From an uncultured Planktomarina sp. (GTDB lineage Bacteria; Pseudomonadota; Alphaproteobacteria; Rhodobacterales; Rhodobacteraceae), in contig CAJJBD010000041.1 of NCBI GenBank assembly GCA_905182325.1, positions 33,215 to 97,214 on the forward strand: 64,000 nt of DNA, given 5' to 3'. The notes under the pieces were generated by a model, which saw nothing but the letters and a program-made list of their open reading frames with translations, made no database searches and had not been told where the DNA came from. Both the position numbers and the translations under genes were made by a program. This document shows, piece by piece, positions 53,956 to 64,000 of the stretch. How positions within the stretch are numbered: the stretch's first letter is position 1; each line of letters opens with the position of its first letter.

Positions 53956-55314
53956 TTACATCAATTTACGATGGCGTGACACTAAAATATCAAATTCTGT
54001 AATTTTCTTGCGTAAAGTATTCCTATTGATACCCAGTAAATCTGCACATTTGGATTGATTCCCGGCTACCGCCACTAATGCTACTTCAATAAGCGGTGCC
54101 TCTATCTGTCTTAAAAAGTATTGATAAACGTCATTTGGTGGCAGCTGACCACTATGTAAATCAAAATATTTTTGAACATGCATAGCCACTGACACACTTA
54201 ATTCGTTACCACTTTGAGTCAGAGGTAAAGGGCCATCCTGACAGTATTTTGCTATTACTTCGTTAACCGTAGGGCCATCTAATACGTGGTCAGGTGCCTC
54301 TAAAATTAGTTGTTCAATTACGTTTTTTAATTGTCGAACATTTCCAGGCCAGTGAAAGGAACAAAGCTCATCTTTCCCCTCTGCACTCAATTGATATCTA
54401 GACGTAATTGGAGATTTTTTAAGAAAATTAAGGGCTAATGAATGGATGTCGTCAAGCCTGTCTCGAAGAGCGGGTACATGCAATTGATTGCTTGAAATGC
54501 GATGAAAAAGGTCGCTCCTAAACTTGCCTTCTTTAACCCGGTTTAAAATATTAGTGTCCGCGATAGAAATAAGTCGGGTATTTTGTTCACCAAGTTGCTC
54601 CACAGCAGGCAACAAACTCAGCTGCCCAAATGGCGTCAAATCAGTCACTCCATCGAGCACCAAAGTTCCATCCTTTGCACGCTCTAATGTATCGCTTATT
54701 ACATCATGATTTTCACACATTTGAGAATATAATGTAATAAATGGCATAGCGTTTCTTTTGGACAAATCATGCAAAGTTTTAGCCGTCAGCGTCTTGCCAC
54801 TTCCAGGCTCACCAATAACTAATACGGGTGTAATCGAGTCCACCGTTCGAGCCATTAATTTAAATAGGTTTTGAATAATACCTGATTTCCCAATTAGCGG
54901 TATTTCTGAACTTTTCTGGTTGGAGAAAACAGATACTTCGCGTTGGGCTTGATTTTTCTCTAACGCTTTGGCTGAACGGTGCATAAGCTCGGGTAAATCG
55001 AAAGGCTTTGGTAAGTAATCAAAGGCCTTTGCTTTATTTGCCCGAAATGCAGTAACTATATTGTTTTGTGCTGAAATTATAATAACCGGTAAATTTGGTC
55101 TTAATTTTTGTATTTTTGGAAGAGTTTCCAACCCATCACCGTCAGGCATAACCACATCAGAAATAACCAAGTCACCCTTACCTTCTTCAATCCAACGCAT
55201 TAACGTTACTAGTGACGATGTTGCGTGTACTTTACATCCAGCCCGTATCATTGCCTGTGTCAAAACTGTGCGTATCGTGCGATCATCATCCGCAATAAGA
55301 ACTGTGCCATCCAT
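53956..55314 (-). CDS. ntrC: Nitrogen-regulation response regulator NtrC (degenerate AAA+ domain)
   Basis: REC domain, Walker A GEPGSGKT, Fis HTH (NQSKCADLLGINRNTLRKKI); adjacent to ntrB. Confidence 0.94.
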   Translation of the reverse strand: MDGTVLIADDDRTIRTVLTQAMIRAGCKVHATSSLVTLMRWIEEGKGDLVISDVVMPDGDGLETLPKIQKLRPNLPVIIISAQNNIVTAFRANKAKAFDYLPKPFDLPELMHRSAKALEKNQAQREVSVFSNQKSSEIPLIGKSGIIQNLFKLMARTVDSITPVLVIGEPGSGKTLTAKTLHDLSKRNAMPFITLYSQMCENHDVISDTLERAKDGTLVLDGVTDLTPFGQLSLLPAVEQLGEQNTRLISIADTNILNRVKEGKFRSDLFHRISSNQLHVPALRDRLDDIHSLALNFLKKSPITSRYQLSAEGKDELCSFHWPGNVRQLKNVIEQLILEAPDHVLDGPTVNEVIAKYCQDGPLPLTQSGNELSVSVAMHVQKYFDLHSGQLPPNDVYQYFLRQIEAPLIEVALVAVAGNQSKCADLLGINRNTLRKKITEFDILVSRHRKLM

Positions 55315-55330
55315 TTTTAAAACCCTTACT

Positions 55331-56383
55331 TTAACAGCTTAATGGAAAAGATATTCGAAAAATTGTCTTTCCTAGTTTAGAACTAGCCTCAATATGGGCC
55401 GCATGTTGGGAAAGTATTTTCGAAACCAAAGCTAATCCTAATCCTTTACTATTGTTTTTTGAAGACACAAAAGGTTCAAATATATGTTTCGCAATACTAT
55501 CCAGTAATCCTGCACCATCATCTATAATTTCAATATGAAGGGGCAGCCTTTGACCATCTAATCCCAGCTTTGCTGATTGAAGTGATCCATCATAAAAGGT
55601 CCGGATTATTATTTGGCCATTTTGATCGACTGCTTCACAGGCATTTTTAACCAAGTTCAAAAATGCCTGGACAAGCTGATCTCTGTCACCCCAGACACTT
55701 GGCAATGAGGGGTCATACTCCCTAATGATCTTAATATTTCCTGCAAATCCAAACTTCGCTGTTTTTACAGATTGATCCAAAACGTCATGGATATTCAGGC
55801 TCATCAGTTTGGGAGGAGTAATATCACCAAATTGCTCAACTTGCTCCAATAATGACACAATCCGTTTAGACTCTTCAACGATAAGATCAGTCATCTCTAT
55901 CTCTTCCGCTGTTAATGACATTGATAAAAACTGTGCGGCACCAATAATGCCAGCAACCGGATTTTTGATTTCATGAGCCAGCATTTCACCCATTCCAATA
56001 ACCGATTGCGTCGAAGTGGTTCGTACCATTTTTTTAGATTGATACTCCAAACCTTCTATTGGGATTATGATTAGAAGCACGTTTTGATTATTTGACGGAA
56101 GAGGACATATATGTACTGAGCAAACGACATCATATGTACTTCGACCATACGCAGAAACATCATTAATCAATACGGATGTATTCTTTGATCGTGCACGTTT
56201 AAGTCCCTCTGGAATTAAGTTTTCGCCAAGCAAGAATTTCCACATTTTTTGATCCAAAACTAATTTCCTCGATATTCCGAGAAACTGCTCAGCAGAAACG
56301 TTTAATTCAATAACATTATCTAGGGGATCAACTACAAAAGCCGGAATGGGTAATTGTTTCCATAGTTCTTCATACAGGTTCAT
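55331..56383 (-). CDS. ntrB: Nitrogen-regulation sensor kinase NtrB
   Basis: [25 protein letters not shown]-box; HATPase [13 protein letters not shown]-type motif. Confidence 0.95.
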   Translation of the reverse strand: MNLYEELWKQLPIPAFVVDPLDNVIELNVSAEQFLGISRKLVLDQKMWKFLLGENLIPEGLKRARSKNTSVLINDVSAYGRSTYDVVCSVHICPLPSNNQNVLLIIIPIEGLEYQSKKMVRTTSTQSVIGMGEMLAHEIKNPVAGIIGAAQFLSMSLTAEEIEMTDLIVEESKRIVSLLEQVEQFGDITPPKLMSLNIHDVLDQSVKTAKFGFAGNIKIIREYDPSLPSVWGDRDQLVQAFLNLVKNACEAVDQNGQIIIRTFYDGSLQSAKLGLDGQRLPLHIEIIDDGAGLLDSIAKHIFEPFVSSKNNSKGLGLALVSKILSQHAAHIEASSKLGKTIFRISFPLSC

Positions 56384-57366
56384 GCCGCAAAACGGACTGT
56401 TGAGAATTCGACAGCTCGCCTTATTAAACTATAAATTTCAATAGTATTCAAAGATCTAAGAACATTCTGACGAAGACTTACTGGACACTTTAACCCATCA
56501 AGATACCAACCCAGATGTTTGCGCGCATTCTTAATCCCTAATGGTTCACCATAGAAATCAAGAATCGCTTTATGATGGTTAATAATTAATTCGGCTAATT
56601 CATCACCAACTGGGATCACTGGTTTTTTTGTACCATAAATAACTGCTGAAATTTCTGCTAATCGCCATGGCGCACCCTGAGCCCCACGCCCAACCATGAT
56701 CCCATCCGCTCCAGACAGCTTTAAGGCCTGAATAGCGCTATTACTGTCGACAATATCACCATTTACGATAACAGGAATGCTAATTGACTTCTTTACCTTT
56801 AAAACCGCGGCCCAGTCTGCAGAACCTTTATAAAACTGACAGCGAGTTCTACCATGAACAGTAATCAATCTTACGCCAGCAGATTCAGCTCTAATTGCGA
56901 TATCGGACGCATTCAAACAATTATCATCCCAACCTAACCTCATCTTCAAGGTCACATCTAATTTGGTTGCATTCACAACTGCCTCAATCAGCTTCAATGC
57001 AAAATTGGGTGTTCTCATAAGAGCAGAACCTGATTGGCCACTGGTAACTTTTTTTGAAGGGCAACCCATATTAATGTCAATGATCTTTGCCCCGTTAGCT
57101 TCAATAATCTTAGCGGCCTCGGCCATCCAATGCGGGTCACATCCCGCAATTTGAACAGATGTGTTATTAATACCAAAGCCCAATTCAGCTCTTTCCCTAA
57201 CACCTGGTTTTTTTTGTACCATTTCCTGACTTGCAACCATCTCCGAAACAACAAGCCCTGCACCAAATGATTGTACCAAATTTCGAAAAGGTACATCAGT
57301 AATTCCAGCCAGCGGCGCTAGAAAAATGGGAGGATTAATTTCCTGATCACCCAAAATTATAGGCAC
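56380..57366 (-). CDS. dusB: tRNA-dihydrouridine synthase (DusB/NifR3)
   Basis: [36 protein letters not shown]. Confidence 0.97.
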   Translation of the reverse strand: MPIILGDQEINPPIFLAPLAGITDVPFRNLVQSFGAGLVVSEMVASQEMVQKKPGVRERAELGFGINNTSVQIAGCDPHWMAEAAKIIEANGAKIIDINMGCPSKKVTSGQSGSALMRTPNFALKLIEAVVNATKLDVTLKMRLGWDDNCLNASDIAIRAESAGVRLITVHGRTRCQFYKGSADWAAVLKVKKSISIPVIVNGDIVDSNSAIQALKLSGADGIMVGRGAQGAPWRLAEISAVIYGTKKPVIPVGDELAELIINHHKAILDFYGEPLGIKNARKHLGWYLDGLKCPVSLRQNVLRSLNTIEIYSLIRRAVEFSTVRFAA

Positions 57367-57524
57367 TTACAATTCCCCTTGTTTCAACTGTTATATCCAG
57401 CAAAAATCCAATAACTACTGTTACATGCTAGATAACCTTTTTTAAGCACATGCACAAAAAATAGGCAAATAAAAGTCCATCAGCATGGATTGCAAGTCGA
57501 ATATCAAAGGATTAATCATACCAA

Positions 57525-58667
57525 ATGAACACTAATACAAAAATAGCAGTAATAATCGTTGCAGCAGGTAGAGGCACTCGAGCGGGCGGGACACTTCCAA
57601 AGCAATGGCAGCCATTAATGGGCAAGCCCATAATTCAATGGTCAATCGATACATTTTTAGAAAATTCAATGGTCAATGAGGTAATTGTTGTATATCATCC
57701 AGACGATCAAAACCTTATGAAACAAATCTCAAATGGTGTTCAGGGAGTACTTGGGGGAGCTACTCGTGATGCGTCGGTTAAATGTGGTCTTAATCAATTG
57801 GAAATCAGTGCCCCAGACTATGTATTAATACACGATGCTGCACGCCCCTGCTTGGATCAAAAGTTACTGTCTGAGTGTATAAACGCTGTTTTAATTAAAG
57901 GTGCAGTCGTCCCAGCATTATCTTTGAAAGATACACTTTGGCGCGGCAAAGATTACGTAACTGAAATATTAGACCGTAATGAAATGTTTTGTTCACAAAC
58001 TCCACAATGCTTTTCTTTTCCTTTAGTACTATCTGCACATTCTCAAACAACGATGTTGGCTACCGACGATGCACAGATTGTGCAATCTACAGGTCATAGC
58101 GTTGCAATTATCCCCGGTAATGAAGATAATATAAAAATAACAGGCCCCGAAGATTTTGTTCGGGCAGAACGAATTTTACGAGGCAATATGAAACTGCGTG
58201 TGGGAAATGGATTTGATGTACATAGGTTCGGGCCTGGCTCATCATTGACACTTTGTGGTGTGATAATTGAGAGTTCCTTAGCACTTATTGGACACTCAGA
58301 TGCCGATGTGGGCATGCACTCAGTAACAGATGCAATTTATGGAGCACTGGCCAGGGGAGATATTGGGCAACATTTTCCACCTTCAGAACAACAATGGAAG
58401 GGAGCTGACAGTAGAGTTTTCCTTGAGCATGCAGTACATTTAACCTCAGAAATGGGTTTCAAAATAGAAAATATAGATTGCACATTAATTTGTGAACAAC
58501 CAAAAATTGGTCCTTACGCTGATGAAATGCGGTCTAAATTGGCTGAAATTACAGGGTTAGATGTTGATCAAGTCAGCGTAAAAGCAACAACATCAGAAAA
58601 GTTGGGCTTTACTGGCAGAGGCGAAGGCATTGCCGCAATTGCAACTGCAGCTCTGATTAGTAGATGA
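57525..58667 (+). CDS. ispDF: Bifunctional IspD/IspF (MEP pathway)
   Basis: IspD N-half (AAGRGTRAGGTLPKQW) fused to IspF (RVGNGFDVHRFGPG...GHSDADVGMHSVTDAIYGALARGDIGQHFP). Confidence 0.97.
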   Translation: MNTNTKIAVIIVAAGRGTRAGGTLPKQWQPLMGKPIIQWSIDTFLENSMVNEVIVVYHPDDQNLMKQISNGVQGVLGGATRDASVKCGLNQLEISAPDYVLIHDAARPCLDQKLLSECINAVLIKGAVVPALSLKDTLWRGKDYVTEILDRNEMFCSQTPQCFSFPLVLSAHSQTTMLATDDAQIVQSTGHSVAIIPGNEDNIKITGPEDFVRAERILRGNMKLRVGNGFDVHRFGPGSSLTLCGVIIESSLALIGHSDADVGMHSVTDAIYGALARGDIGQHFPPSEQQWKGADSRVFLEHAVHLTSEMGFKIENIDCTLICEQPKIGPYADEMRSKLAEITGLDVDQVSVKATTSEKLGFTGRGEGIAAIATAALISR

Positions 58668-59128
58668 GCCAATTGGTAGCAACTTTTTTTTATGTGGGTT
58701 ATTTGCGGCCTGCCCCCGGTACCTGGGGTAGTTTAGCCGCACTTATAATCGCTTATGGCATTGTTCAGTATGCTGGAGTTTTGGGGCTGTCTATTGCCAC
58801 TTTTCTAGCCTTTGCCATTGGATGGGTTGCCATCACTACTCAAATTTCAAAAACAGAAATCCACGACCCCTCAGAAATTGTAATAGATGAAGTAGTTGGG
58901 CAATGGGTTGCGGTACTGCCACTTGCAATCTGGCCACTGGACACTGGTATGTCTTTTTTTTATTGGGCTTTAGCGTTTTTGATATTTCGGCTTTTAGACA
59001 TCAAAAAACCAGGTTTAATTGGTTGGGCCGATAGAAAAGATACTGCCTTTAGCGTAATCCTTGACGATGTGATTGCTGGTTTGGCGACCGCTACTGTCGT
59101 TTACCTAGCCATCTTGGTAATAAAATGA
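58664..59128 (+). CDS. pgpA: Phosphatidylglycerophosphatase A
   Basis: RPAPGTWGSLAAL; DPSEIVIDEVVGQWVA. Confidence 0.95.
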   Translation: MSQLVATFFYVGYLRPAPGTWGSLAALIIAYGIVQYAGVLGLSIATFLAFAIGWVAITTQISKTEIHDPSEIVIDEVVGQWVAVLPLAIWPLDTGMSFFYWALAFLIFRLLDIKKPGLIGWADRKDTAFSVILDDVIAGLATATVVYLAILVIK

Positions 59129-59601
59129 AACTTGCTGCTGATATCATTGCAGCAGCCAAGGCTTCCAATTTGAAAATTACTTGTGCTGAAAGCTGTACTG
59201 GCGGCATGTTATGTTCCGCCTTAACCGATGTGCCAGGTAGTTCAGAGGTTTTTGAAAGAGGTTACGTGGTTTATTCAAATATAGCCAAAATACAAATGCT
59301 TAAAGTGTCTGAAATATCCCTTCAAACACATGGGGCAGTTTCAGAGCCTGTAGTTTTAGAAATGGCTATTGGAGCTAAAGAAGATGCAACTGCAGACATT
59401 GCTATAGCTGTTAGCGGTATAGCAGGCCCAGGTGGGTCGGACTTCAAATCTGAAGGTAGAGTGAGCTTTGGCATCTGCTGGAATGTTGGGACAGCCAGCG
59501 AAACGATCGAGTTTGGTGCGCTTGGACGCCAAGAGGTTCGCCATGCCGCTACGCAACACGCCTTAAGGATAATACAAAAGCATCTCAAAGTCGCCTATTA
59601 A
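59125..59601 (+). CDS. CinA C-terminal domain protein (nicotinamide-nucleotide amidohydrolase)
   Basis: TCAESCTGGMLCSALTDVPGSSEVFERGYVVYSN. Confidence 0.95.
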   Translation: MKLAADIIAAAKASNLKITCAESCTGGMLCSALTDVPGSSEVFERGYVVYSNIAKIQMLKVSEISLQTHGAVSEPVVLEMAIGAKEDATADIAIAVSGIAGPGGSDFKSEGRVSFGICWNVGTASETIEFGALGRQEVRHAATQHALRIIQKHLKVAY

Positions 59602-59739
59602 TTGGGCCGTAACAAAATTTCTAGCCTAAATTTTGATCATTGCTGAAATTTTTATATTAATTAATCAACTTTCTTGAACTTGTACTTTCCTTTTCAAATG
59701 AGATCTCTGAGATCAAGTTGAGAAGTTTTGGAGTGTATA

Positions 59740-60927
59740 ATGAACGCAGCAGATACAGCTTGGATGATTGTCGCCACGGCTCTAGTTTTGTTTATGACCC
59801 TGCCAGGACTAGCTTTGTTCTATGGGGGATTAGTGCGCGCAAGAAACGTGCTTAGTGTCTTCATGCAATGTTTTGGTATTGCTTGTTTGATGAGTATTTT
59901 GTGGCTTGCATTGGGCTATTCAATTGCCTTTGGAGATGGAAGTACTGGTCTGTGGGGTGGGCTTAGCCACGTATTCTTGGTAGGTGTCGACGCCAACACC
60001 ATTCGTATTGGTACCAACCTACCAGAGGTACTCTTTTTCGCTTTTCAAATGACATTTGCAATCATTGCCCCTGCCCTAATCGTCGGTGCTTATGTGGAAA
60101 GGGTTGGTTTTGGTTTTGTGATGACTTTTTCGGGTCTTTGGATGCTATTTTGCTACGCACCAGTTGTACACTGGGTCTGGGGCGGCGGTTTTCTTTCAGA
60201 TGGTGGAGTGTTTGGACTAGTTGGCCTGAAAGACTTCGCCGGCGGCGTGGTGGTTCATGAAACAGCAGGACTGGCAGCATTAGTTGTAGCATTTTTACTG
60301 GGTCCACGTCGAAATAAAAACACTCCGCCACATAATCCAGGATTTGTTATGCTTGGCGCGGCAATGCTTTGGGTTGGTTGGTTTGGCTTTAATGGCGGGT
60401 CACAGTTATCGGCAGATGGTGGCGCAGCCATGGCTTTGACTGTTACTCATATTTCCGCAGCCACAGCGTCACTGACATGGGCTCTTTGGGAAAAATTTAA
60501 ATATGGCAAATCATCACTCGTTGGCATGGTAACTGGCACGATAGCGGGTCTGGCGGCTATAACTCCAGCCTCTGGTTTTGTTGGCCCAATAGAGGCTTTA
60601 ATAATTGGTGCTGTCGCGGGAATACTCTGCCAAGAAGCCGTTAATTATGTCCGAAATATATTAAAAATTGATGATACACTTGACGTTTTTGCAGTGCATG
60701 GCGTTGGCGGCATTTTTGGAACTATCATGATAGCTATCTTTGGCAAGGGCGCCTGGGTAGCACAGATTGGAAGTTTAGTCATTGTTGGGTTATTTACAGT
60801 TGTTTTAACAGTTATTTTGGTCAAATTCACTGGGTTTTTGACAATTCTAAGGGTAAGCGAAGAAGATGAAAGCATCGGCTTAGATGTTGCCGCACACGGT
60901 GAACGAGCTTACGATCACACATCTTAA
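59740..60927 (+). CDS. amtB: Ammonium transporter
   Basis: Amt family (TAWMIVATALVLFMTLPGLALFYGGLVRARNVLSVFMQCF); start MNAADTAWM at 59740. Confidence 0.96.
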   Translation: MNAADTAWMIVATALVLFMTLPGLALFYGGLVRARNVLSVFMQCFGIACLMSILWLALGYSIAFGDGSTGLWGGLSHVFLVGVDANTIRIGTNLPEVLFFAFQMTFAIIAPALIVGAYVERVGFGFVMTFSGLWMLFCYAPVVHWVWGGGFLSDGGVFGLVGLKDFAGGVVVHETAGLAALVVAFLLGPRRNKNTPPHNPGFVMLGAAMLWVGWFGFNGGSQLSADGGAAMALTVTHISAATASLTWALWEKFKYGKSSLVGMVTGTIAGLAAITPASGFVGPIEALIIGAVAGILCQEAVNYVRNILKIDDTLDVFAVHGVGGIFGTIMIAIFGKGAWVAQIGSLVIVGLFTVVLTVILVKFTGFLTILRVSEEDESIGLDVAAHGERAYDHTS

Positions 60928-60966
60928 CAAAAATACTAGATAAAATTTATAATTATTTTTTACTTT

Positions 60967-61410
60967 CTATCCATAAAGTACATCAGCTCGAGCCTCAAAA
61001 GCCCTTACAATACGCTGCATTGCATCATGGAACACAAGCCCAATTAGCCCCTGAAGGATGATACTTTTGAATTCAAAGTCTACAAAAAATGTTGCAGTAC
61101 AACCGTCCGGACAATCATTAAATTGCCAAGTAGAATTCATATATTTAAAAGGTCCATCAATATATTTTGTTTGAATGAAGTACTCCTTTGGACTTAAACG
61201 CACCTCACTACAAAAACGTTCCCTGAAAACCTTGAACGATATTACCAAATCGGCAGACATCACCCGATCTGATCCCTCATCTATAATAGAATTGACTCGC
61301 GCTGCCGCGCACCACGGTAAAAACTCTGGATATGAGCCGACGTCAGACACTAAATTATACATTTGTTGAGAGCTATAGCTTAAAAATTTATTTTCTTTAT
61401 GAGTTGGCAT
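60967..61410 (-). CDS. COQ10/RatA-like START-domain coenzyme Q-binding protein
   Basis: YSSQQMYNLVSDVGSYPEFLPWCAAARV; FEFKSIILQGLIGLVFHDAMQRIVRAFEARA. Confidence 0.93.
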   Translation of the reverse strand: MPTHKENKFLSYSSQQMYNLVSDVGSYPEFLPWCAAARVNSIIDEGSDRVMSADLVISFKVFRERFCSEVRLSPKEYFIQTKYIDGPFKYMNSTWQFNDCPDGCTATFFVDFEFKSIILQGLIGLVFHDAMQRIVRAFEARADVLYG

Positions 61411-61474
61411 TGGTTTCCTACTGGCTCTTTTCTATAGATGTCGTAGAATAGATTAAAAAGTTCAAGAGGTTAAT

Positions 61475-62011
61475 ATGTCAATTAAACCGTATGCAATCGA
61501 CAGGATGATTTCCGCAAAATCAATAGCAGCACGAATAGAACAACTGGCTGTTGAGATTGAGGCTGAGTTTTCTAATACTGATAAACTGGTAGTAGTGGGA
61601 CTGTTGCGGGGATCATTTGTTTTTATTGCTGATCTGGTGCGGGAAATAAATTTGCCCATTGAAGTAGATTTTTTAGAAGTTACAAGCTACGGAGATTCAA
61701 TGGAGAGTTCACGTGAGGTTCGCATTATTAAGGACCTTCGCGATACGATCGAGTCTCGCGATGTGTTGATAGTTGAAGATATTGTTGACACCGGTCACAC
61801 TATGAAAAATGTTACACAGCACCTTCTACGTCGGCAGCCTGCTCGACTGCGGACCATCGCCCTGCTAGACAAACCATCTCGACGTGAAGTTAAGATTAAG
61901 ACTGACTTCTTAGGCTTTGAAATTCCAGATGAATTTGTCGTAGGATACGGTATTGACTACGCACAACGTGACAGGAATTTACCGTATATTGGGAAGGTTC
62001 GTTTTACTTAA
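61475..62011 (+). CDS. hpt: Hypoxanthine phosphoribosyltransferase
   Basis: PRPP motif [37 protein letters not shown]. Confidence 0.96.
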   Translation: MSIKPYAIDRMISAKSIAARIEQLAVEIEAEFSNTDKLVVVGLLRGSFVFIADLVREINLPIEVDFLEVTSYGDSMESSREVRIIKDLRDTIESRDVLIVEDIVDTGHTMKNVTQHLLRRQPARLRTIALLDKPSRREVKIKTDFLGFEIPDEFVVGYGIDYAQRDRNLPYIGKVRFT

Positions 62012-62110
62012 TTAAAGTTGAAAAACAACCGGTAAAATTTGACTAAAATAATTCTGAAGTATTCCCTAATTATTAACTGGTCTATTTAATTTTAATATAT
62101 GCTTATTAGT

Positions 62111-63064
62111 TCAAGCCAGCTCGCGACTACTTAAACGAGCTTTTTGGAGTTTTTCAAAGTGATCACCCGCGTGATAAGAACTCCGAGTTAGCGGAGTTGC
62201 AGAAACCATCAGAAACCCCTTTCCTTTTGCGACTTTTTCGTAACTCAAAAATTCGTCTGGAGTTATGAACCGATCAACACGGTGATGTTTTAAGGTTGGT
62301 TGTAAATATTGTCCAATTGTTATAAAATCAACGTCAGCTGCTCTCATATCATCCATGACTTGATGTACGGACTGGCGATCCTCTCCCAAGCCAACCATGA
62401 TACCTGATTTTGTGAACATTGTGGGATCTAGTTCTTTCACTCGTTGTAACAATCTCAAAGAATGGAAATAACGTGCTCCCGGACGCACTTCTTTATACAA
62501 GCCTGGCACGGTTTCTAAATTATGATTAAACACGTCTGGCTTTGCCGCCACGATCTGTTCTAGTACCGAGTTATCACACCGCAAAAAGTCAGGAGTTAAA
62601 ATTTCAATTGTAGTATCCGGGGAACGTTTCCTGATGGCACGAATTGTTTGCGCAAAGTGCGCAGCTCCACCATCTTTTATATCATCACGATCAACTGACG
62701 TAATCACTACATGTTTTAAACTCAATTTCTTTACTGCATCAGCCACACGACCGGGCTCAAATGCGTCTAAACCTTCAGGTGGTTTGCCAGTTGCAATGTT
62801 GCAAAATGTGCACGCACGAGTGCAAGTGTCGCCCATGATCATCATTGTGGCATGACCCTGGTTCCAGCATTCTCCAACATTTGGGCACCCAGCCTCTTCA
62901 CATACCGTTACTAGTTTATGCTCACGCATTATATCCCTAGTAGTTTGATAACCCTTGCCAACTGGCGCTTTAACTCGGATCCACGCAGGCTTTTTAGGTT
63001 GTGGGTTATCTTGGCCGTTTGCTTTTTCAGGGTGCCGCTGTTTTGGTATTTTTAGATCACGCAT
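62111..63064 (-). CDS. lipA: Lipoyl synthase
   Basis: [36 protein letters not shown]. Confidence 0.98.
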   Translation of the reverse strand: MRDLKIPKQRHPEKANGQDNPQPKKPAWIRVKAPVGKGYQTTRDIMREHKLVTVCEEAGCPNVGECWNQGHATMMIMGDTCTRACTFCNIATGKPPEGLDAFEPGRVADAVKKLSLKHVVITSVDRDDIKDGGAAHFAQTIRAIRKRSPDTTIEILTPDFLRCDNSVLEQIVAAKPDVFNHNLETVPGLYKEVRPGARYFHSLRLLQRVKELDPTMFTKSGIMVGLGEDRQSVHQVMDDMRAADVDFITIGQYLQPTLKHHRVDRFITPDEFLSYEKVAKGKGFLMVSATPLTRSSYHAGDHFEKLQKARLSSRELA

Positions 63065-63240
63065 CTATTTGTCCTTATTTACTTAAATTTAACACACTCC
63101 CAATAAACAACTACCCCTATCTATCCAATATGTAATTATGGTTATAAGTCCATACTTATTCGTGCTAATTAAGTTTCATTAGTGAGCTAATAAACAGTTT
63201 TATTACTAATTTTTATAAAAAATTTTTAATGAACGTAGGT

Positions 63241-64000
63241 TTATACAAAGGCGTCAGGCATCTTAGCTTTTTTATCTGCAATATACTTTTCAAGTGCAGC
63301 CAATGTATCTGGATCAAGATAAGGCTGTTGATATGTCGCCAATTGATGGTCAACACGCTCTTCCGCTAACGCGTATGTATCGCGAGCGCCTTCCTCGTAC
63401 CAGGTCTCAAAAGGCTTGTAATCAAACAGATTTGATCGCCAAAAGGCAGCCTTAAAATTATCTTGAGTATGCTCACATCCAAGATAATGCCCACTTGGCC
63501 CCACCTCCCGAATGGCGTTCATAGCCTGTCCATTTTCGTCAGCGGACACACCTAAGCTCATTTTATGTAGCGCACCAAGTTGATCTGCATCCATCACAAA
63601 TTTTTCAAACGACGCAACAAGCCCCCCCTCTAACCAACCACAGGAGTGCAACATGAAGTTAACTCCCCCAATAAGTGCTGCATTTAAAGTATTAGAAGTT
63701 TCATAAGCAGCCTGAGCATCTGGAAGTTTTGACCCACATAAACCGCCACCCGAGCGGAATGGTAAATTCATGCGCCTTGCTAATTGGCCTGCCCCATATA
63801 AAATTTGACTAGCCTCGGGCGTACCAAAGGTGGGAGCGCCTGAATTCATATCAATCGAAGTCACAAAAGTTCCAAATATTACCGGCGCACCAGGCTTTAA
63901 GATCTGACTGTATGCTATTCCCGCTAAAACCTCTGCAAGTACTTGCGTCAATGTTCCCACGATTGAGACTGGGGCCATTGCACCCCCTACAATGAAAGGT
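63241..64000 (-). CDS. MttB-family (trimethylamine/quaternary amine) methyltransferase, C-terminal part; continues past window edge
   Basis: Frame stays open to base 64000 (...PFIVGGAMAPVSIVGTLTQVLAEVLAG); GQMSxx-type C-terminal region LATYQQPYLDPDTLAALEKYIA. Confidence 0.88.
   Translation of the reverse strand, partial: PFIVGGAMAPVSIVGTLTQVLAEVLAGIAYSQILKPGAPVIFGTFVTSIDMNSGAPTFGTPEASQILYGAGQLARRMNLPFRSGGGLCGSKLPDAQAAYETSNTLNAALIGGVNFMLHSCGWLEGGLVASFEKFVMDADQLGALHKMSLGVSADENGQAMNAIREVGPSGHYLGCEHTQDNFKAAFWRSNLFDYKPFETWYEEGARDTYALAEERVDHQLATYQQPYLDPDTLAALEKYIADKKAKMPDAFV

Overview
This 64 kb window looks like core chromosome from a low-GC alphaproteobacterium. Rhodobacterales-like is an inference from gene content and synteny; no search was run. 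From left to right it carries:
(1) A SUF Fe-S cluster: cysteine desulfurase, sufB, sufC, sufD, two small membrane proteins, sufS.
(2) tRNA-Gly(CCC), an ASKHA/ferredoxin corrinoid-activation-type protein, guaB, an RsmB-like methyltransferase, recA with an alphaproteobacterial LexA box, alaS and typA.
(3) A livKGFHM-type ABC operon downstream of a GlxA/AraC-type regulator, a class II DAHP synthase, yicC, gmk, a gamma-carbonic-anhydrase-like protein, and rpsB-tsf.
(4) Pseudouridine catabolism (PfkB kinase + psuG), a DUF502 protein, a LysE exporter, an orphan peptide-type substrate-binding protein, an XRE-cupin regulator, a FrnE-like DsbA protein, mfd and hemB.
(5) A YSC84-like Tat lipoprotein, penicillin acylase, hflX-hfq, trkH-trkA, the ntrX/ntrY/ntrC/ntrB/dusB block, ispDF-pgpA-cinA, amt, a COQ10-like protein, hpt, lipA, and the C-terminal part of an MttB-family methyltransferase at the right edge.

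I found no phage, IS element, CRISPR array or obvious defence island. The most interesting non-routine signals are:
- a well-formed orphan small-RNA candidate on the minus strand between lysE and the peptide-binding-protein gene;
- a perfect 18-bp tandem repeat in the 3' end of rpsB, encoding a VVAEEA-repeat acidic tail;
- NtrC and NtrX proteins that both lack a recognisable GAFTGA loop, with NtrC also lacking the Walker B glutamate;
- a LexA operator that corrects the recA start codon;
- two membrane proteins inserted in the suf operon.
No clearly new multi-gene system could be demonstrated.
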